The translations under genes and the position numbers were made by a program. The notes under the pieces are model-generated. The model searched no databases. It had not been told where the DNA came from and was given only the letters and a program-made list of their open reading frames with translations. A stretch of 64,000 nt of DNA, taken from assembly GCA_002099365.1 (NCBI GenBank), contig MSED01000003.1, positions 1,922,001-1,986,000 of the forward strand. Reading direction: 5' to 3'. Origin of the DNA: Phialophora verrucosa. Lineage: Eukaryota > Ascomycota > Eurotiomycetes > Chaetothyriales > Herpotrichiellaceae. Positions 45,830 through 57,648 of this stretch are shown one piece after another; position 1 is the stretch's first letter; every line of letters begins with the position of its first letter.

Positions 45830-46563
45830 CGTGGTACGAGCATATACTTATACTATGAGTGAAATATCACGAGAAGCTTTGGGATGAGTAGACCGCCGGT
45901 GAGGCAATCTTCAGTGTCCGTCTACACCACAATACCAACCGCGATGGTGGGACTGGTACACCTCAGGACAAGGGACACAGTTCATCTCGAAGCACCTAGA
46001 CGCGGTGACTGCGGCGTATGTATATACGTCTCATTGGTTTCGTGCCCTCTGAAGTTTAGTCAGTCGTCTACAAGGGATACGGATTACTTCGGCTTGCTTG
46101 GGACGGTAATGGATGACCTTCCTAACAAGAGGTGTGCGACGAGTCTTCAACCGAACATCTGGGAAGTAGAGCGGTGTAAATAAGCAAGATGAGAGACACA
46201 TAGCGAGTTCATTAGTACCAAAAGCAATCCAATCCCTGGGATTGTGAAAGGAGGAGCGAGTCGAGAACAGTACGATTGAACCCTCCTATCCTCTCCTCTG
46301 ATCTGTCAGTCTGTTTGTCCCTGGTCCTGTTCGTCCGCCTCGCAGAATCGATCAATCCCACCCAGGTACATGTCCCTATACTTTCATCGAGAGTCCGGCC
46401 AGCGCTACCCAAATATGACTTTCTGCAGAACACCGTGTGGCCTGGAATGGCCTTGCCTAGCACCTCACATTAGATTAATTCGAGTCAAACCCGTGACGCC
46501 ACTCCCGCAAAACCCAAATCCTGTAGTCAAGCTCCTACGACATTGATGGACACGCCGGGACCA
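45830..46563. other. convergent 3' flanks
   Basis: No gene seen. Two genes converge here, so 3' UTRs are expected. Short open frames are unremarkable. Confidence 0.5.
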
Positions 46564-47571
46564 TTAATCCTCTCCAACCCCGCCGTCTCCGGGAGTGAGA
46601 CGAGACGTCCCACCACCAGCAGCCTCAATGACCATTCTGACATCCTCCAATCGTCGTTGGAACCGCTCAATCATCTCCTCCATCGTTTCTCTCTCTTTCT
46701 CCCTATCCCCGTCAGGTTCCCTGCCTTTCCCCTTGTCACTTCCCACAGTGTTACCGGGCGTGTTTCCCCTCCCTTCGATTCGAAGCATCAGTCCTTCATC
46801 TTCTGAAGAAGGACTGTCACCGATGGTAGGCGCGGTGGATATGCTTGTACGGAGGACTTGCCATTCCGCACTCAGGGAGTGGGCGGACAAAACGTCGTAC
46901 GTGAGTGCCGTGCCGGAGTTGTCTTCCTGCTGCACCGCGCTGGGAGGTTGAACCTGGGGGTGCACATCGAGCACTATGTAGTGCTCCCGCATTCCTGCTA
47001 TAGGCGGCGGGAGTCGGGATGCGGTCAAACTACTACCGTCATGGCCGCCGTTATGTCCTTGCGACTGGGACTGCCCATGTAGGCCGACCCGTTGACCTGG
47101 ATCCAAGATCTCCAGACTCCTCAGCGCAGCCTCGGTGATCATGTCCGTGTCGTCGTCTGCAAATATATAATGTACGGTGGGATGGTAGTGTTCGCTTGTA
47201 ACGCTGTCTTCGATCAGGGTAAAGAACGGCTGAAAGGATGGGATCGATTCGGCGGATGTCTGGGGATGAGCGGAGCCAAGGCCATGGCTGCAGTGTTCGG
47301 ACTCGGCCACGGCGTGCTCTGAGTATTCGGGGTCGTTGAGGGTCAAGCTCGGACGCTTGCTGTACTGCTGGTGGGATGCAACGATCGGGTCGTCTTCGAA
47401 GTGCGGAGAGGGCAGGAGACTTCGGGGAGCTAGAGTGCTTGGAGGTTGTTGTTGCAGGGGAGCCTGAGATGATGGTCGAGTGCTTGTACCGCCGCCGCTT
47501 GTCGTTCGCCGGGAAGTCGAGTTGGACGGCGATGAGGCGTGATTGGGGACTTGCCGGAGCTGCTGGGACAT
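46564..47571 (-). CDS. conserved fungal protein of unknown function, 335 aa, intronless
   Basis: I do not recognise a named family. The protein has a disordered N-terminus rich in Ser, Thr, Pro and Gln. The central segment looks folded: PSFQPFFTLIEDS, then HPTVHYIFADDDTDMITEAALRSLE, and later MREHYIVLDVHPQ. The C-terminus is charged, with a predicted coiled-coil helix (REKERETMEEMIERFQRRLEDVRMVIEA) before a Gly-rich end. The start is the first ATG (MSQQLRQVP). Strong codon-level coding character and the conserved-looking core argue that it is real. It is transcribed in the same direction as Arp2, with 502 bp between them. Confidence 0.65.
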   Translation of the reverse strand: MSQQLRQVPNHASSPSNSTSRRTTSGGGTSTRPSSQAPLQQQPPSTLAPRSLLPSPHFEDDPIVASHQQYSKRPSLTLNDPEYSEHAVAESEHCSHGLGSAHPQTSAESIPSFQPFFTLIEDSVTSEHYHPTVHYIFADDDTDMITEAALRSLEILDPGQRVGLHGQSQSQGHNGGHDGSSLTASRLPPPIAGMREHYIVLDVHPQVQPPSAVQQEDNSGTALTYDVLSAHSLSAEWQVLRTSISTAPTIGDSPSSEDEGLMLRIEGRGNTPGNTVGSDKGKGREPDGDREKERETMEEMIERFQRRLEDVRMVIEAAGGGTSRLTPGDGGVGED

Positions 47572-48073
47572 GTCACACAAAGTTGATCAATGCCGGGTGG
47601 TAAGGTGCTACATCTTGACAGATGTCGCTGCATGTGAAGCAGAAGTACAGATAAACGCAAAGGCGTCTGGGTGACCTGCAAGGCAGACAATAAAGTTGAC
47701 CAGTCACCCGATGTGGAGAGTGTGGGGGAGATTCTGGCGAGGCGAGGCGAGGCTGAGAGCCTGCGAGGCTACAAGGCTGACCTCGAATGCCGCTCCATTT
47801 ATTCAACACGCTCGCCAGAGGTCAGACGCCAGCAAAAGCCATTCCTCAGGTAAGGCTACTTCATGTCTAAGTCCAGCTCCCCTCGTGTCGTAGGCTTTAT
47901 GGCTACTTTCTTGTTCGACCGAGCTCGCCCTGAGAAGATGCTCGATCGGACCAGGCGTGAATTCAATTCGATCACGCTTGCTGGAGACAGGGTTTTCCTG
48001 TTGCGTCTTGCCCAACGCCCACTGAGACCGGTCACGCTGTCCTCTCTGACAGGCGGTAGATGATTCTGTGTCA
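47572..48073. other. intergenic between Arp2 and the conserved protein gene
   Basis: No gene. It should hold the 3' UTR of arp2 and the promoter of the gene starting at 47571. Nothing else stands out. Confidence 0.5.
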
Positions 48074-49425
48074 CTATCTAGGTCCCAGCTTTTCTAGCAC
48101 TCTGGGCCCTTGTTCCGCCCATTCCTGCCTGCTGACCCACATGTTTTCTTTATCCGCCATGATATTCGCTAGGACTGCACCACCCAAGAACACCATGTGC
48201 CTCCGTCTAGGCGGGTCTTCAATCCTCACCTTGAATTTGCTCAATCGCTCTGGGTTTCCGCCTAGGACTCTCGTCAGCCATAGCTGTTTGAGTTCCTTTT
48301 CCAGGCGAGACGGCAGGCCAGGATACATGGACGAACCACCGGAAAGGACGATGGCTTTGTATAATGATGACCGAACGTCTACGTCGGCGGACTGAATGGT
48401 GTTGAAAAGGAATTCAGCGATGCCGGGTTGCTCAACGTCAACCAGGTGAGGTTGGAAGAGACATTCAGGGGCTTCAAATCGTTCGGAACCGACGCGAATC
48501 ACCCGTCCGTCGGGTAGGGTGTACGATTCGACCAGCACAGTCGTGTCTTCCGACAGCCGCTGGTCCAAACCCAGGTCATACGAGACGTAGCACAGTTTCT
48601 CTTTGATTTGGCGCACAGTTTCGAAGTCGGCCGTTCGGTTCAGCGCGTAACCTCTTCTCAGCAAGAGGGCGATGAGGTTGCGTGTTACATCTCGGCCGGC
48701 GACGTCGAGGCGGCGGGTAAGATGGTTCAGGACGGTGGACTCGTATACGGGCACGATATGTGTGACACCATCACCTGAGTCGACGACGACCCCCGAAGAT
48801 AGACCTTGAGCATATAGAGCAAGCACGGCTTGAATCGCCACGTACACGCCGCCAAAGCCGTAGCGTTCAAACATGACCTCGCACATCTGTTCTCGGTTCT
48901 TCAGCGGATTCATGGGCGGCTCGGTCAGCAGGATCTTGCGGCCCGTCGGGTCGATCTTCAGTTTCTCGAAGAAGGTGAAATCCCAGAGATGTTGCATGTC
49001 GTCCCACTTCTTGACGATGCCGTTCTCCATCTACCGTCATATGTCCTCGTCAGCGCCTCTTGATAGACTTGCCCAGGAGCTGGCCACCGTACAGGATAAC
49101 TTATCTGCAGCATTGATCTTGCTGCTGCAGCCTCATCTCCGCACATGATATCTTTGACCACGATGTCGCCTGCCCTCTCTTCCGATCGTAGAATCGGCCT
49201 GCCGACTATGGAGGGGAATTGGTGTTCGGGGAAGTTCTAGACGGGTGATTGCTTAGCTCGACCTGTAGTTGAAAGGAGCGCAAGAGGCCTCTTTTAGACA
49301 TACCTGAGCGGCATAGCCGACTTTGAGGAAACCGGTACCTCCATCGAGAACTATGGTGCCTGTGTCAGCAGGAGTTCACTGCGAGCGGACTTGGAGGGTG
49401 TCGCACCGATGGGAGGTTCGGCCAT
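48074..49425 (-). CDS. actin-related protein 2 (Arp2), 388 aa, four exons
   Basis: Arp2 is a nucleotide-binding subunit of the Arp2/3 complex that nucleates branched actin at endocytic patches. Exons 49425-49407 (19 nt), 49350-49304, 49236-49093 and 49030-48074. The joined start MAEPPIVLDGGTGFLKVGYA has the first phosphate-binding loop. Other marks are SYPMENGIVKKWDDM, the actin-fold motif VVDSGDGVTHIVPVYES, and LSGGSSMYPGLPSRLEKEL. The insert QLWLTRVLGGNPERLSKFKVRIEDPPRRRHMVFLGGAVLA is Arp2-specific, not actin. Length matches the family (about 390). The very short first exon and phase-perfect introns are typical for this gene in filamentous fungi. Confidence 0.96.
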
Positions 49426-50674
49426 GGTGCTGATCTGATGTCTTCTAGACAACGTGCTTGAAGAAGAAGAGCTCGGTTCCAAGTAAAAGGGGAGTTGATG
49501 TGACAGTAATGGTAATTGTCACTCCAGAGCGGCACTCCCTGCATGCGCAACGAAGTCAAGGTCGGCCACGACTGCACATCGACAGCCCACCAAATTGCCA
49601 AGAACTGTTTATGTAATCGCCGGGGTGAGACGCGACCGAAGCGGCCAAGTGAGCAACATCTTACCGTACAGATAGCACCGTAAAGACCATGCTTCCCACC
49701 TCCTTGCACCTTCTTCCAGCAAATTGAATATCTGGCAGTCCAGCATCTTTAGATAGCTAATCATGAACCTTTACAGATCCTCTTTTCGAGGGGTTAGATG
49801 ATCTCTCAGGTACCAAGTTTCTAACGAACAATGCTCTGGGACGAGATACCCACAGCTTCATTATTGAATTGGTCAAGCTGTACAGGTAGGAGTCTATGGA
49901 ACTTCCCGACAATGGTCGACCAGTATTCCGCCCTGGTCTCGTGGCAGCCTGTCGCATGTGTTGTCGTCGCTGGTGCGCCGGTTTGTACGCAAGGCTTACT
50001 TCTTTATACAAGCTAGCAAAGAGCGAGCTGTCACGCCAGGAGGGATTCTGGCATCAAAACTGAACACTTTTGCAGTTACCCGCCGAACATTGGCGGAACA
50101 ATGTCCTGAGCGCATTCCTTCAACCTTTCTCTCCCCAACCCCGAGTAATCCAACAAGAACCCATTCATTTGTTCCATAAGGTGCCCTTCTGTTCGTGGGC
50201 TGGAGATTGTATTCCGGTGTCACTGAGGCAGACTCCCAGCGCCGTCTCCAGCCGAGTTTGTAGGCACCAATCTCTTGTTAGCAACAGCAGATCCATTAGA
50301 CCAGCCGTCCAAGGCAGCGTCCTTGATCTGAAAGGGATTACACCAGAGAGAGCTGCTTTTGAGACGGACGTCTCACAGCCGATCATGTTATCTTTGTCGA
50401 GTCCAGCAACCAGTGGCCACCAACGGACGCTTCGGGAATGGATCTGGATTCTCTCGGCTGGAGTCATCGCGTGCCAGACAACGCACGACTATCCAGTACA
50501 AGGTGTGTACTCGCGTTCCCATCTGCCTATACCCCTGACAAGGCTGCGGTAGGTGAAGGCCTTCAGCCATGCTGGACAGTTTTGCCCTATAGCATTCACC
50601 ACCAGCCAGCTCTCACCATCAGGCGGATCGATCCAAGGAAGATGCAATCTTTCGACATGTGCCAGTCAATGTTT
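49426..50674. other. 1.25 kb intergenic, no gene recognised
   Basis: The stretch lies upstream of arp2 and downstream of the thioesterase gene. A 160-codon frame at 50070-50552 on the plus strand is open but shows no motif. The arp2 promoter is expected next to 49426. Confidence 0.5.
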
Positions 50675-51214
50675 CTATAGCTTCGCTGGCTTCGGATCAA
50701 TGAACAACGCCTTCGCAGCCGCAAGCAGTTTCCCTTCTCCGTCCTCAATCCTCGCCTTCAACCACGTCTTCCTTCCCTCTTTTTCCACCGCCCAACACCG
50801 ACAGAGCACGACGCCAGGCGTATTAATCGGCGCCTTATAGTCCACTGTCATTGTTGCTGTCGCCGGCGCAAAACTACCCGATATCACAGAGGCTGTCGCG
50901 CCTGTTATCTGGTCCAATATCAGGGCGTTAAACCCTCCGTGTGCTCGACCTGACATGCCGTCGATTCCAGAGCCGAGGGACAACAGGTAGCAGCATTCCC
51001 AGGAGGTAATCGAGTCGGGTTCGAGTGCCGGTCGCCTAAAATTGATCTGGGCACGGATGGCATATGGTGTGTAGAGAGTTTGGTTGAACATGCTGTTTGA
51101 GACCCGATCACCAGGATCGGGTAGGCGCCGGCTGGGAACTTCGAGATCTGATATGTTCGACCCGAGAAGACTCTTGCACCATGGGATGTTGAAATCGGGA
51201 TGGATCTCCATCAT
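50675..51214 (-). CDS. hotdog-fold thioesterase (PaaI/THEM4-like), 179 aa
   Basis: Likely hydrolyses an acyl-CoA thioester. The hotdog signature lies in the middle: GMSGRAHGGFNALILDQITG, in which the HGG turn and the Asp in the following helix are the usual active-site positions. Strands APATATMTVDYKAPINTPG and RKTWLKARIEDGEGKLLAAAKALFI complete the fold. The start is the first of two ATG codons at 51214; the frame stays open for 15 codons upstream without an ATG. No intron is needed. The N-terminal third, with FNIPWCKSLL, is longer than in bacterial PaaI, as usual for fungal members. No targeting signal is evident. Neighbours give no clue to the substrate. Confidence 0.8.
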   Translation of the reverse strand: MMEIHPDFNIPWCKSLLGSNISDLEVPSRRLPDPGDRVSNSMFNQTLYTPYAIRAQINFRRPALEPDSITSWECCYLLSLGSGIDGMSGRAHGGFNALILDQITGATASVISGSFAPATATMTVDYKAPINTPGVVLCRCWAVEKEGRKTWLKARIEDGEGKLLAAAKALFIDPKPAKL

Positions 51215-52263
51215 AGCCGTACGCGTGTGGAATTTCGCTTGACTTGTGACTTGGCGCAAGGATAGCTGTTGGTTTATGCGATTCCTCTAGTATCCCGATG
51301 ATCTGAGCACCTTTGTCTATCCCGTTCTGAAAATCGCAAAAAGCTTCTATTCTGTCTATTCTAAAGCCGCGGCACGGGAGCAAGACTAACAAGGATCAGG
51401 TTGCGCTTCATCACAAGTCAGGAATATACAGTAGATGGTAAGACCGACCACTCTCAAACGCAGATGAGTGATGGTTGATCTTTAAAGCCCGTGCCTCGGT
51501 AAATGCACGGCAGGCACGGATAAGGAGGCGACGCCGTCACGTGGTGACTTAGGCGAGGTCGGCTTCCACCAAGCCGTGGAATTCCTCGCACCTATGTACG
51601 TACTTCGGATATGAGGTCCAGACCACTCTCTCCCCCTGTGTCGCCGCGGGGGAGGAACGTCAACAAGCTGTTGAAATAGGCCGTGGGGTTTAAAGTTGGG
51701 TCTTTGCGCCTGTTACAATTAAATCCCTCCTTTCCAGAATTGGTATTTTTGTAAGACATTCGTGATGCCTCCAGGCAGGTCCAAGCGTGCGAATGTACCC
51801 TGCCTACAATGTGGTTTGAAGTCCAGTCGAGCAGGACAGCTACAATGTCATGAGCGGACGCGTCTGGTTGCTATTGGATGCAATTCGAGTCTACTGACAC
51901 CTGACAGGTACGCCTCAGAGTTCGTACGTCTGCGGTTGTGAATGAAGCGTTTCATCAGCTTATGATATTGATATACCGTAGTATATGGCATAGTGTCCGG
52001 TCTATATGTGCCACGCCAGGCCCTCACGGCGCGCCATGGAACGTCTGTATCTGTTGTATCTCATCTGTCTCTGTGAGAGCAATGTGAGGTGGTCCAGGTC
52101 TTGGATTCTCGTCTCCCAGAGGCTGCTCCTCGGTTTAATCCAGAGTCTCAGAGCTGAGCTCGACGGCTGCCAGCTCGGGTTCGGAGGATGCATACCAAAC
52201 ATGTAAAACCGCCAACGCCGACCGATCTCATCAGTCATCCATCTACTAGTTACTCCGTGTCTC
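51215..52263. other. 1 kb intergenic with a short uncertain frame
   Basis: The stretch is the promoter of the thioesterase gene and the 3' flank of the transporter gene. A 58-codon frame on the plus strand starts at ATG 51764 and contains CLQCGLKSSRAGQLQCHE, which is reminiscent of a zinc-binding finger. It may be a small gene, a first exon or chance. Confidence 0.45.
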
Positions 52264-53928
52264 TCAACTATTTCTCCTCCGGCCGCCCAAAATGCCGTCC
52301 GCTCCATCATCGCCCAGCATGTCGTCTTCTTCATCCTCGTCGAAGACTTTATCCTCCTCGCCCTCCCTCTTTGCTTCCTCCACTTTCATCTCCCGATACG
52401 TTGCCCAACTCAACATGAGAAAGGCGACGATGATGAGTCCACACCCGGCCAGGGCTGCCGCGCTCAACGGCTTGCCCGTGATGATCCAGTCGGTGATTCC
52501 GACGAGGAAGATGGTCAGCAGAGCGGCGACGGACGATAGGACCGGAGACGTGAGGGACATGAGGACCAGGAAACTGCCGGAGAAGACGGCGTTGGAAAGG
52601 GTGCTGATGGAGAGAAGCCAGGCGGCCTGGCCGGTCGGGACCTCAAACGTCTCGAGGCCGGTCCAGTGCAAGATGGGGAGCGGAATCCATAGCACGGTCA
52701 GCGTAAACAGGCCGACCATGCTGCCGAAGGAGTTGGCGAACACCATGCCTCGTCCGGGACTGGTTCCTTCCGGCGGACAGGCGTATTTCTTGTACAAGAC
52801 CTCGTAGAATCCGTACGCCACGGACCCGATCCCGATGACGACGTTTCCGACCAGTTTGGTACCGAAGCCCTTTTCCGCGCCGGGATTTGACTTCCCCGGT
52901 CCCGGCGTGCTGTCGTCCTTGTCGCCGTACGCGACGACCAAGACGCCAATGATGGCCAGGGCCACCGAGAGGGCCTTGTCGAAGCGGAGTTTGTCGTTCA
53001 AGAGCATGATGCTGAAGACGTAGGCGAAGAAGGCGGAGCAGTTGTAGATGGCCGTCAAGTCGGACGGGGAGGTGAGGTTGACGGCGACGTACCACGACCC
53101 GCCGGCCATGGTGAGAAAGGTGGTAATAAAGGCGGTCGTCTTGATCATGTACGGCCAGGGGGAGGCCATGGCTTGGGATTTGGACAGGTGCTGGTGCAGT
53201 TCCTGCGAGCGGACCATCTGCGCGGTGCTGCGCACCAGGTAGACGTGCCTACGCCAGAACGCCGGCCAGGAGAGCTTGCGTTTCTGGATGCGCAGGAAGA
53301 CGAGCTGGATGGGCCACAGGAAGATCCACGACCCGTGCGTCAGGTACATCATGCAGTATGCCTTGTTCCAGCCCAGCTCGTGTTGGATGTAGACCGCTGT
53401 CTCGGTCTGGACGACAAACGAGACCAGCGACAGGACGAGGAAGAAGGATGCGTACATGTATTTCCGCCGCACCATGTCTTCCGAGTGCGTGTACGACGGG
53501 GACCGCGAGCGGAAAGTGCTCCTCCGCGAGAGCGGGAGTCTTGCTGAGCCGGCCTCATGGGGACTTGCGGGCCTGCCTCTCGATGATTGTTTGTCTTCTC
53601 TTAACAAGGGTTCGTGCGACTCTGGGCCCGTGGGCCGGTGCATGCTCGCCGGGCCCGCCATCTCTGTAAGGTCTTCGTCGTGTTCGTCGTCGTCGTCGTC
53701 GTCTTCCTGGGGTTCGGCATCTGGACCGAAGTGCACCCCTTTGCCGTACTGGCGTTCTGCCCGAAACTCCTCCTTGATGGGCTGTGGTAACGAGGTCAGA
53801 CGTAAGGGGCTCGCGGGACGCACAGAGGCTCGAGAAAAGGGAGGTGGAGGTAGAGGCGAGTCGGTCCCAGGAGGCGTGTATATCAGATCTCCCCCGGACG
53901 AGTCGCTGCTACGATCCGACGGTGTCAT
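52264..53928 (-). CDS. DMT-superfamily membrane transporter, SLC35F/EamA-like, 554 aa
   Basis: Multi-pass carrier of the drug/metabolite transporter superfamily; relatives include yeast Thi74/YML018C-like proteins and animal SLC35F members, some linked to thiamine. The substrate cannot be inferred. The N-terminal 190 residues are cytoplasmic, Pro/Ser-rich, with an acidic run (DDDDDDEHDED) encoded by a GAC/GTC trinucleotide tract. About ten hydrophobic segments follow, from YMYASFFLVLSLVSFVVQTE to LAGCGLIIVAFLMLSWATY. One block, IYNCSAFFAYVFSIMLLNDKL, is typical for this family, and a paired half-repeat begins near VVIGIGSVAYGFYEVLYKKYA. The C-terminus is acidic. The start is the first ATG (MTPSDRSSDSS). 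It is intronless. Confidence 0.82.
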   Translation of the reverse strand: MTPSDRSSDSSGGDLIYTPPGTDSPLPPPPFSRASVRPASPLRLTSLPQPIKEEFRAERQYGKGVHFGPDAEPQEDDDDDDEHDEDLTEMAGPASMHRPTGPESHEPLLREDKQSSRGRPASPHEAGSARLPLSRRSTFRSRSPSYTHSEDMVRRKYMYASFFLVLSLVSFVVQTETAVYIQHELGWNKAYCMMYLTHGSWIFLWPIQLVFLRIQKRKLSWPAFWRRHVYLVRSTAQMVRSQELHQHLSKSQAMASPWPYMIKTTAFITTFLTMAGGSWYVAVNLTSPSDLTAIYNCSAFFAYVFSIMLLNDKLRFDKALSVALAIIGVLVVAYGDKDDSTPGPGKSNPGAEKGFGTKLVGNVVIGIGSVAYGFYEVLYKKYACPPEGTSPGRGMVFANSFGSMVGLFTLTVLWIPLPILHWTGLETFEVPTGQAAWLLSISTLSNAVFSGSFLVLMSLTSPVLSSVAALLTIFLVGITDWIITGKPLSAAALAGCGLIIVAFLMLSWATYREMKVEEAKREGEEDKVFDEDEEDDMLGDDGADGILGGRRRNS

Positions 53929-54540
53929 GCATGCGGTATTTGAAGGAACCGTGAAGCAAGCTATCACCAGATGCGGTCACTGGTCGGTCTCACTGGGGGA
54001 CACTTTTCGTCCAGCGATACGTGGCGGCGTGGGTGCGTGCGGTGCGGTGCGTGCGGTGGATCAGGAGGCTGACGGTGATAGGAAGGACTCGAAGGGGCTG
54101 TCAGTCGGTGTCTGTGTCCGCCGGCAACGTTATTCTGGAAACTAACAAATGGAATGAGGCCAGAAGACATTGCACCATTGCACCATCTTTTCTCAGCAGA
54201 CGCGGACGTCAAGCGATTCCATCATCTGCGCGAGCCGCGCCCTTGCCTAGCGGGGGGTAAGCGAAGGCGCCCAACGACCCAGCGGCTCCCATCTGGACCC
54301 CTATCCCACTCCTCGTCCCGCCTGGGCTTAGCTGGTTCACGAGGCGTGGGTTGACCTTCACATGCCACCGAGGACGCATATGCACATCATACGGCATACA
54401 AGATGTGCAGCGGGGACGAGGGTTCAGATCAAGACGTCAGGAGAGCTGGGGATAAGTTACTTGGTGCATTTTTGATGCACCTTGAAGCTGATTAAACCGA
54501 TTTCCGAACATTGCTGCCGACACCGCTTCATTGACGGCTC
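53929..54540. other. intergenic, promoter of the transporter gene
   Basis: No gene. It contains GGTGCGTGCGGTGC-like short repeats near 54029-54060 and the 3' flank of the HET gene. Confidence 0.5.
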
Positions 54541-57110
54541 CTACACCACAAACCACTCGGTGTCTTCACTAAGCTCACTCGGCGCCACACACTCGACATC
54601 ACTAGGAGGACTGCCACTCCGCTTCTGCACAGTCGCATGGCAGATATGACTCAGGCGAAGGTATTGCTCACCAGCCGCAGAAGCCCCTTTGACAACTGAG
54701 CCGAGCACGGCAATGGCATGGCTGCCAGCAACCCTTTGCTTCAGGGAGCATGCCATGATCAGGCCGTAGGACTCATATGGATCAGGGTGCCATTGACTGT
54801 CTACTTTTGAGAGTCTTACCAGAAGGTGCTCGCTGGTTGCCGTTCCCGCAGGGGTTCTGCCGGGAAGATAAGGCAGGACCTTCGACGGCAACACTCCTCC
54901 AAACCTTGAGACGGTCTTGCTAGCCGCCTTCTCGAACAGTTTGGCGGGGGTGGGAGGGAGGTAGTTGTTCAGAAGGTTGCCGACTGTACCGTTGGTAGAC
55001 GACGAGCCGTGGGGGATGGCGAATGTACGCCCACCAGCCGCGCCGGTGAGTCGAAACATGAATCCAGGATACTTCACCGGCAGACCCCATTTGCCATCAA
55101 TCTGCTTCAACTGCGCGAATTCGTCCGCGACATCCACTTCCTCTCCTTCGTTGTGTTCACCTCTGCGCATGAGCTCCTCGGATCGATGTCCGATCAACGA
55201 CATCGGCGCCCACTTGAATCCGTCGATCCCCAGCCTCGGGTATGTGTTGAAGACGATTCTTGGGTCAAACCGTTGGATGTCTTGGTAGAATTGAACCATG
55301 CGTCGTTCTGCTACATTTTCACCCCCGATGTCCAGATAAGTGTTCACGTCGAGGCCCATGGGGCTGAGGATGCTGGACAAGCAAAGAGTTTCGTCCCCTG
55401 CACGGGTCGTGCGACGGAGCTCCAGCGACAGGACGAGAGGTTCGAACGCGTCTTCCGGTAAAGTCCTAATCCCGTCCCCGTCATCTTTATACTCGATGCC
55501 CATCTTGAGCATGGAATATGGCTCAATGGCCTGGATCTGCGCGTCGATCAAGAACTTCGAGTAGATCCCTTTCGCCTTTAATTCCTGCTCGTACTGTTCC
55601 CTCCGCTTCTCAATATCTTTCATATGCAGGGCTTTATCTTGGAACTGATGGTAGACGTTTTTGGCCAGAAATCCCTCCTGATGAGTCCACAGCCGACGCA
55701 GCCAAGCAGACTGGCAAACACGGGCGAGAATCTCGGGCGTCGTCGCCGTAGATGGGATTTGCTGGAGCCACGGGTCCAGGACCAGCACAGCCTTAGCATT
55801 CTGGTAGATGTGGCGCATGTTGGCAATCGACTTCTTGCGGTACGCTTTCAGTTGGTCTTCCACGGGGACGCACAGAGTGTCCATCCAGAAGCCGACCGTT
55901 TTCTCGCCATTGCGGCCTGGATAGTCGACCTTGTCGACCATGCGCTGAATCCGTTCCAGCTGGCATTCAGGCAGCGAGTTCTCGACCGGGTTGCCAAGGC
56001 CGTCTGACCAGCTGCATCGTGACGCAAAGTGTGTTAGGCTTTGGAGGAATAACAAGCGACAATCCCGCCTTGATTGGACCAGACAACTTACATGTGTGAG
56101 ATTGCCACATAGGGGGGCTTCCTCTTTCCCGTCATATGGTATTCAACAGACCATGTCTTGCGATATTGGGCGACCCAGAGACTGTACGGGAAGGCGTCCC
56201 GATCGATGATCTGACACACTGCCTCAATCCAGTTGTGCATCGTTCTCTCCGGTCCCAGCTGTCCGCCCCATCCAATGTGCTCTTCGCATCCCGGTCTATG
56301 AAACTCTGGAGCATGCCGGGTGATGTACCCTTTCTCGTCCATGACGAAAACACAACCGTCCTCTGTGCACTTGCTGTGGGCAGCCAGATATTCCGCAGAT
56401 TGGCCTGGCGCGGCCGCCAGGTAGTAATGTCCATCCACTTCGAAGTTGTCCATCGTCACGGCCACGTCGTACTTGCACCATTTCTGCTCGAGCCGGCTAC
56501 GCAGCAGTGACGACGTCGCTGTTCCTTTGTCGACCTGCAGAGTGACCACCATGTCCAAGATGTCTGCGGCAGCCCCGCGGAGCGTGCTGCAGATCGCCAT
56601 GATCGACATGGACACTCTGTCCGACACAGGCCACGACGGTCGCGACGTGTCTACTGCGGTTGACGATTTGGGGACATAAGTGCAGAAGCGGTCGAGGGTA
56701 TCCTGCGCAAGAGTCAACATCTGGCTGACAGTCGTTGCAGTTGGCTGATGCTTCGGTTTTGTCCAAGACTTCTTCAACTTCACGAGCAACCCCGGCAGGC
56801 CGCTCGTGTCGACAGTCCGACTCTGTTCGCCGCCTGCTTTAGGAACCAAGAATTGCTCAGTAGTGACATTCATTCCAAATGCGGCGAAGAATTCAATGAG
56901 GAGCCCGAAAAACAGCCATGTCTGGAAGAATTGCTTGACGTCTTCGGCGTTGCGACCGCCAAATCCATTCTCGCCTGAGAGGTCCTGGTGACTGTAGCCC
57001 TGCCGGGCAGGATACTCTGTGAAGCCTTTATGGTCATAGTATCCCTTCTCCCGAACATTATAGCTGATCTCAATGTGTTTCTGACCTGGTGGAAGGATGG
57101 CGTGCTCCAT
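54541..57110 (-). CDS. HET-domain protein, 829 aa, two exons
   Basis: HET domains take part in heterokaryon incompatibility and related cell-death reactions, and are often expanded in filamentous ascomycetes; not every member has that role. Exons 57110-56092 and 56011-54541; the intron of 80 nt has a GTAAGT donor. Splicing joins YVAISH to IWSDGLGNP, the first HET motif, at about residue 335. The second motif, FWMDTLCVPVEDQ, and the third region around NAKAVLVLDPWLQ and ARVCQSAWLRRLWTHQE follow, so the domain is complete. The N-terminal 330 residues contain a Cys/His-containing stretch and no recognised domain; the C-terminal 300 are variable. No STAND partner or toxin-like domain is attached. 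Confidence 0.88.
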
Positions 57111-57648
57111 AATACCTGCGTACCTTGCGTAGCGGTTGGCGATTAAACAGTGAGCATCTTAGCATGGCGAGCGGCAGGGTTGATATTCATTCATCTCTGT
57201 TCAGCTCTGTACGTGGCCGACGTGGCATGTGGTGATCAGAAGGCCCCATAGCAAACCACGACTGGCCATCATGTCCAGGGGCGTGTCTATTGGGCCAGCG
57301 TTGGATTGCGACTTGCATCTTGCAGTCCGAAGATGCCCAATCCCCGCGTTGCAGGGTCGGTGTTTCCGGGTTTCACGTAAAGCTGCAGCGATCGAGCTGA
57401 GCGTCACAGCGAGGGCTCAACGGCAACCACCTCGACACCGGCCTACATGGTTCTACTCTGCGGACAGTGTCAGACGAGACAGGAGACGGTGTATAGTACA
57501 GTATAGTAGGACGTTGTAGTTTGTGCTTTACGTGAGGCTCTCGACCGTCATCAACATTGCCCGCCGCTTTTAAGAGGACACCCCCCTTGCTCTCATCTTG
57601 TTTGAGGACTTCGACCACCCACCCCTGTTCCGGAGGTCGTCTCTTTCC
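57111..57648. other. intergenic, promoter of the HET gene
   Basis: No gene in 538 bp. The promoter of the HET gene and the 3' flank of the histidine phosphatase gene are expected. A GTATAGTACAGTATAGTA direct repeat lies near 57490-57507. Confidence 0.5.
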
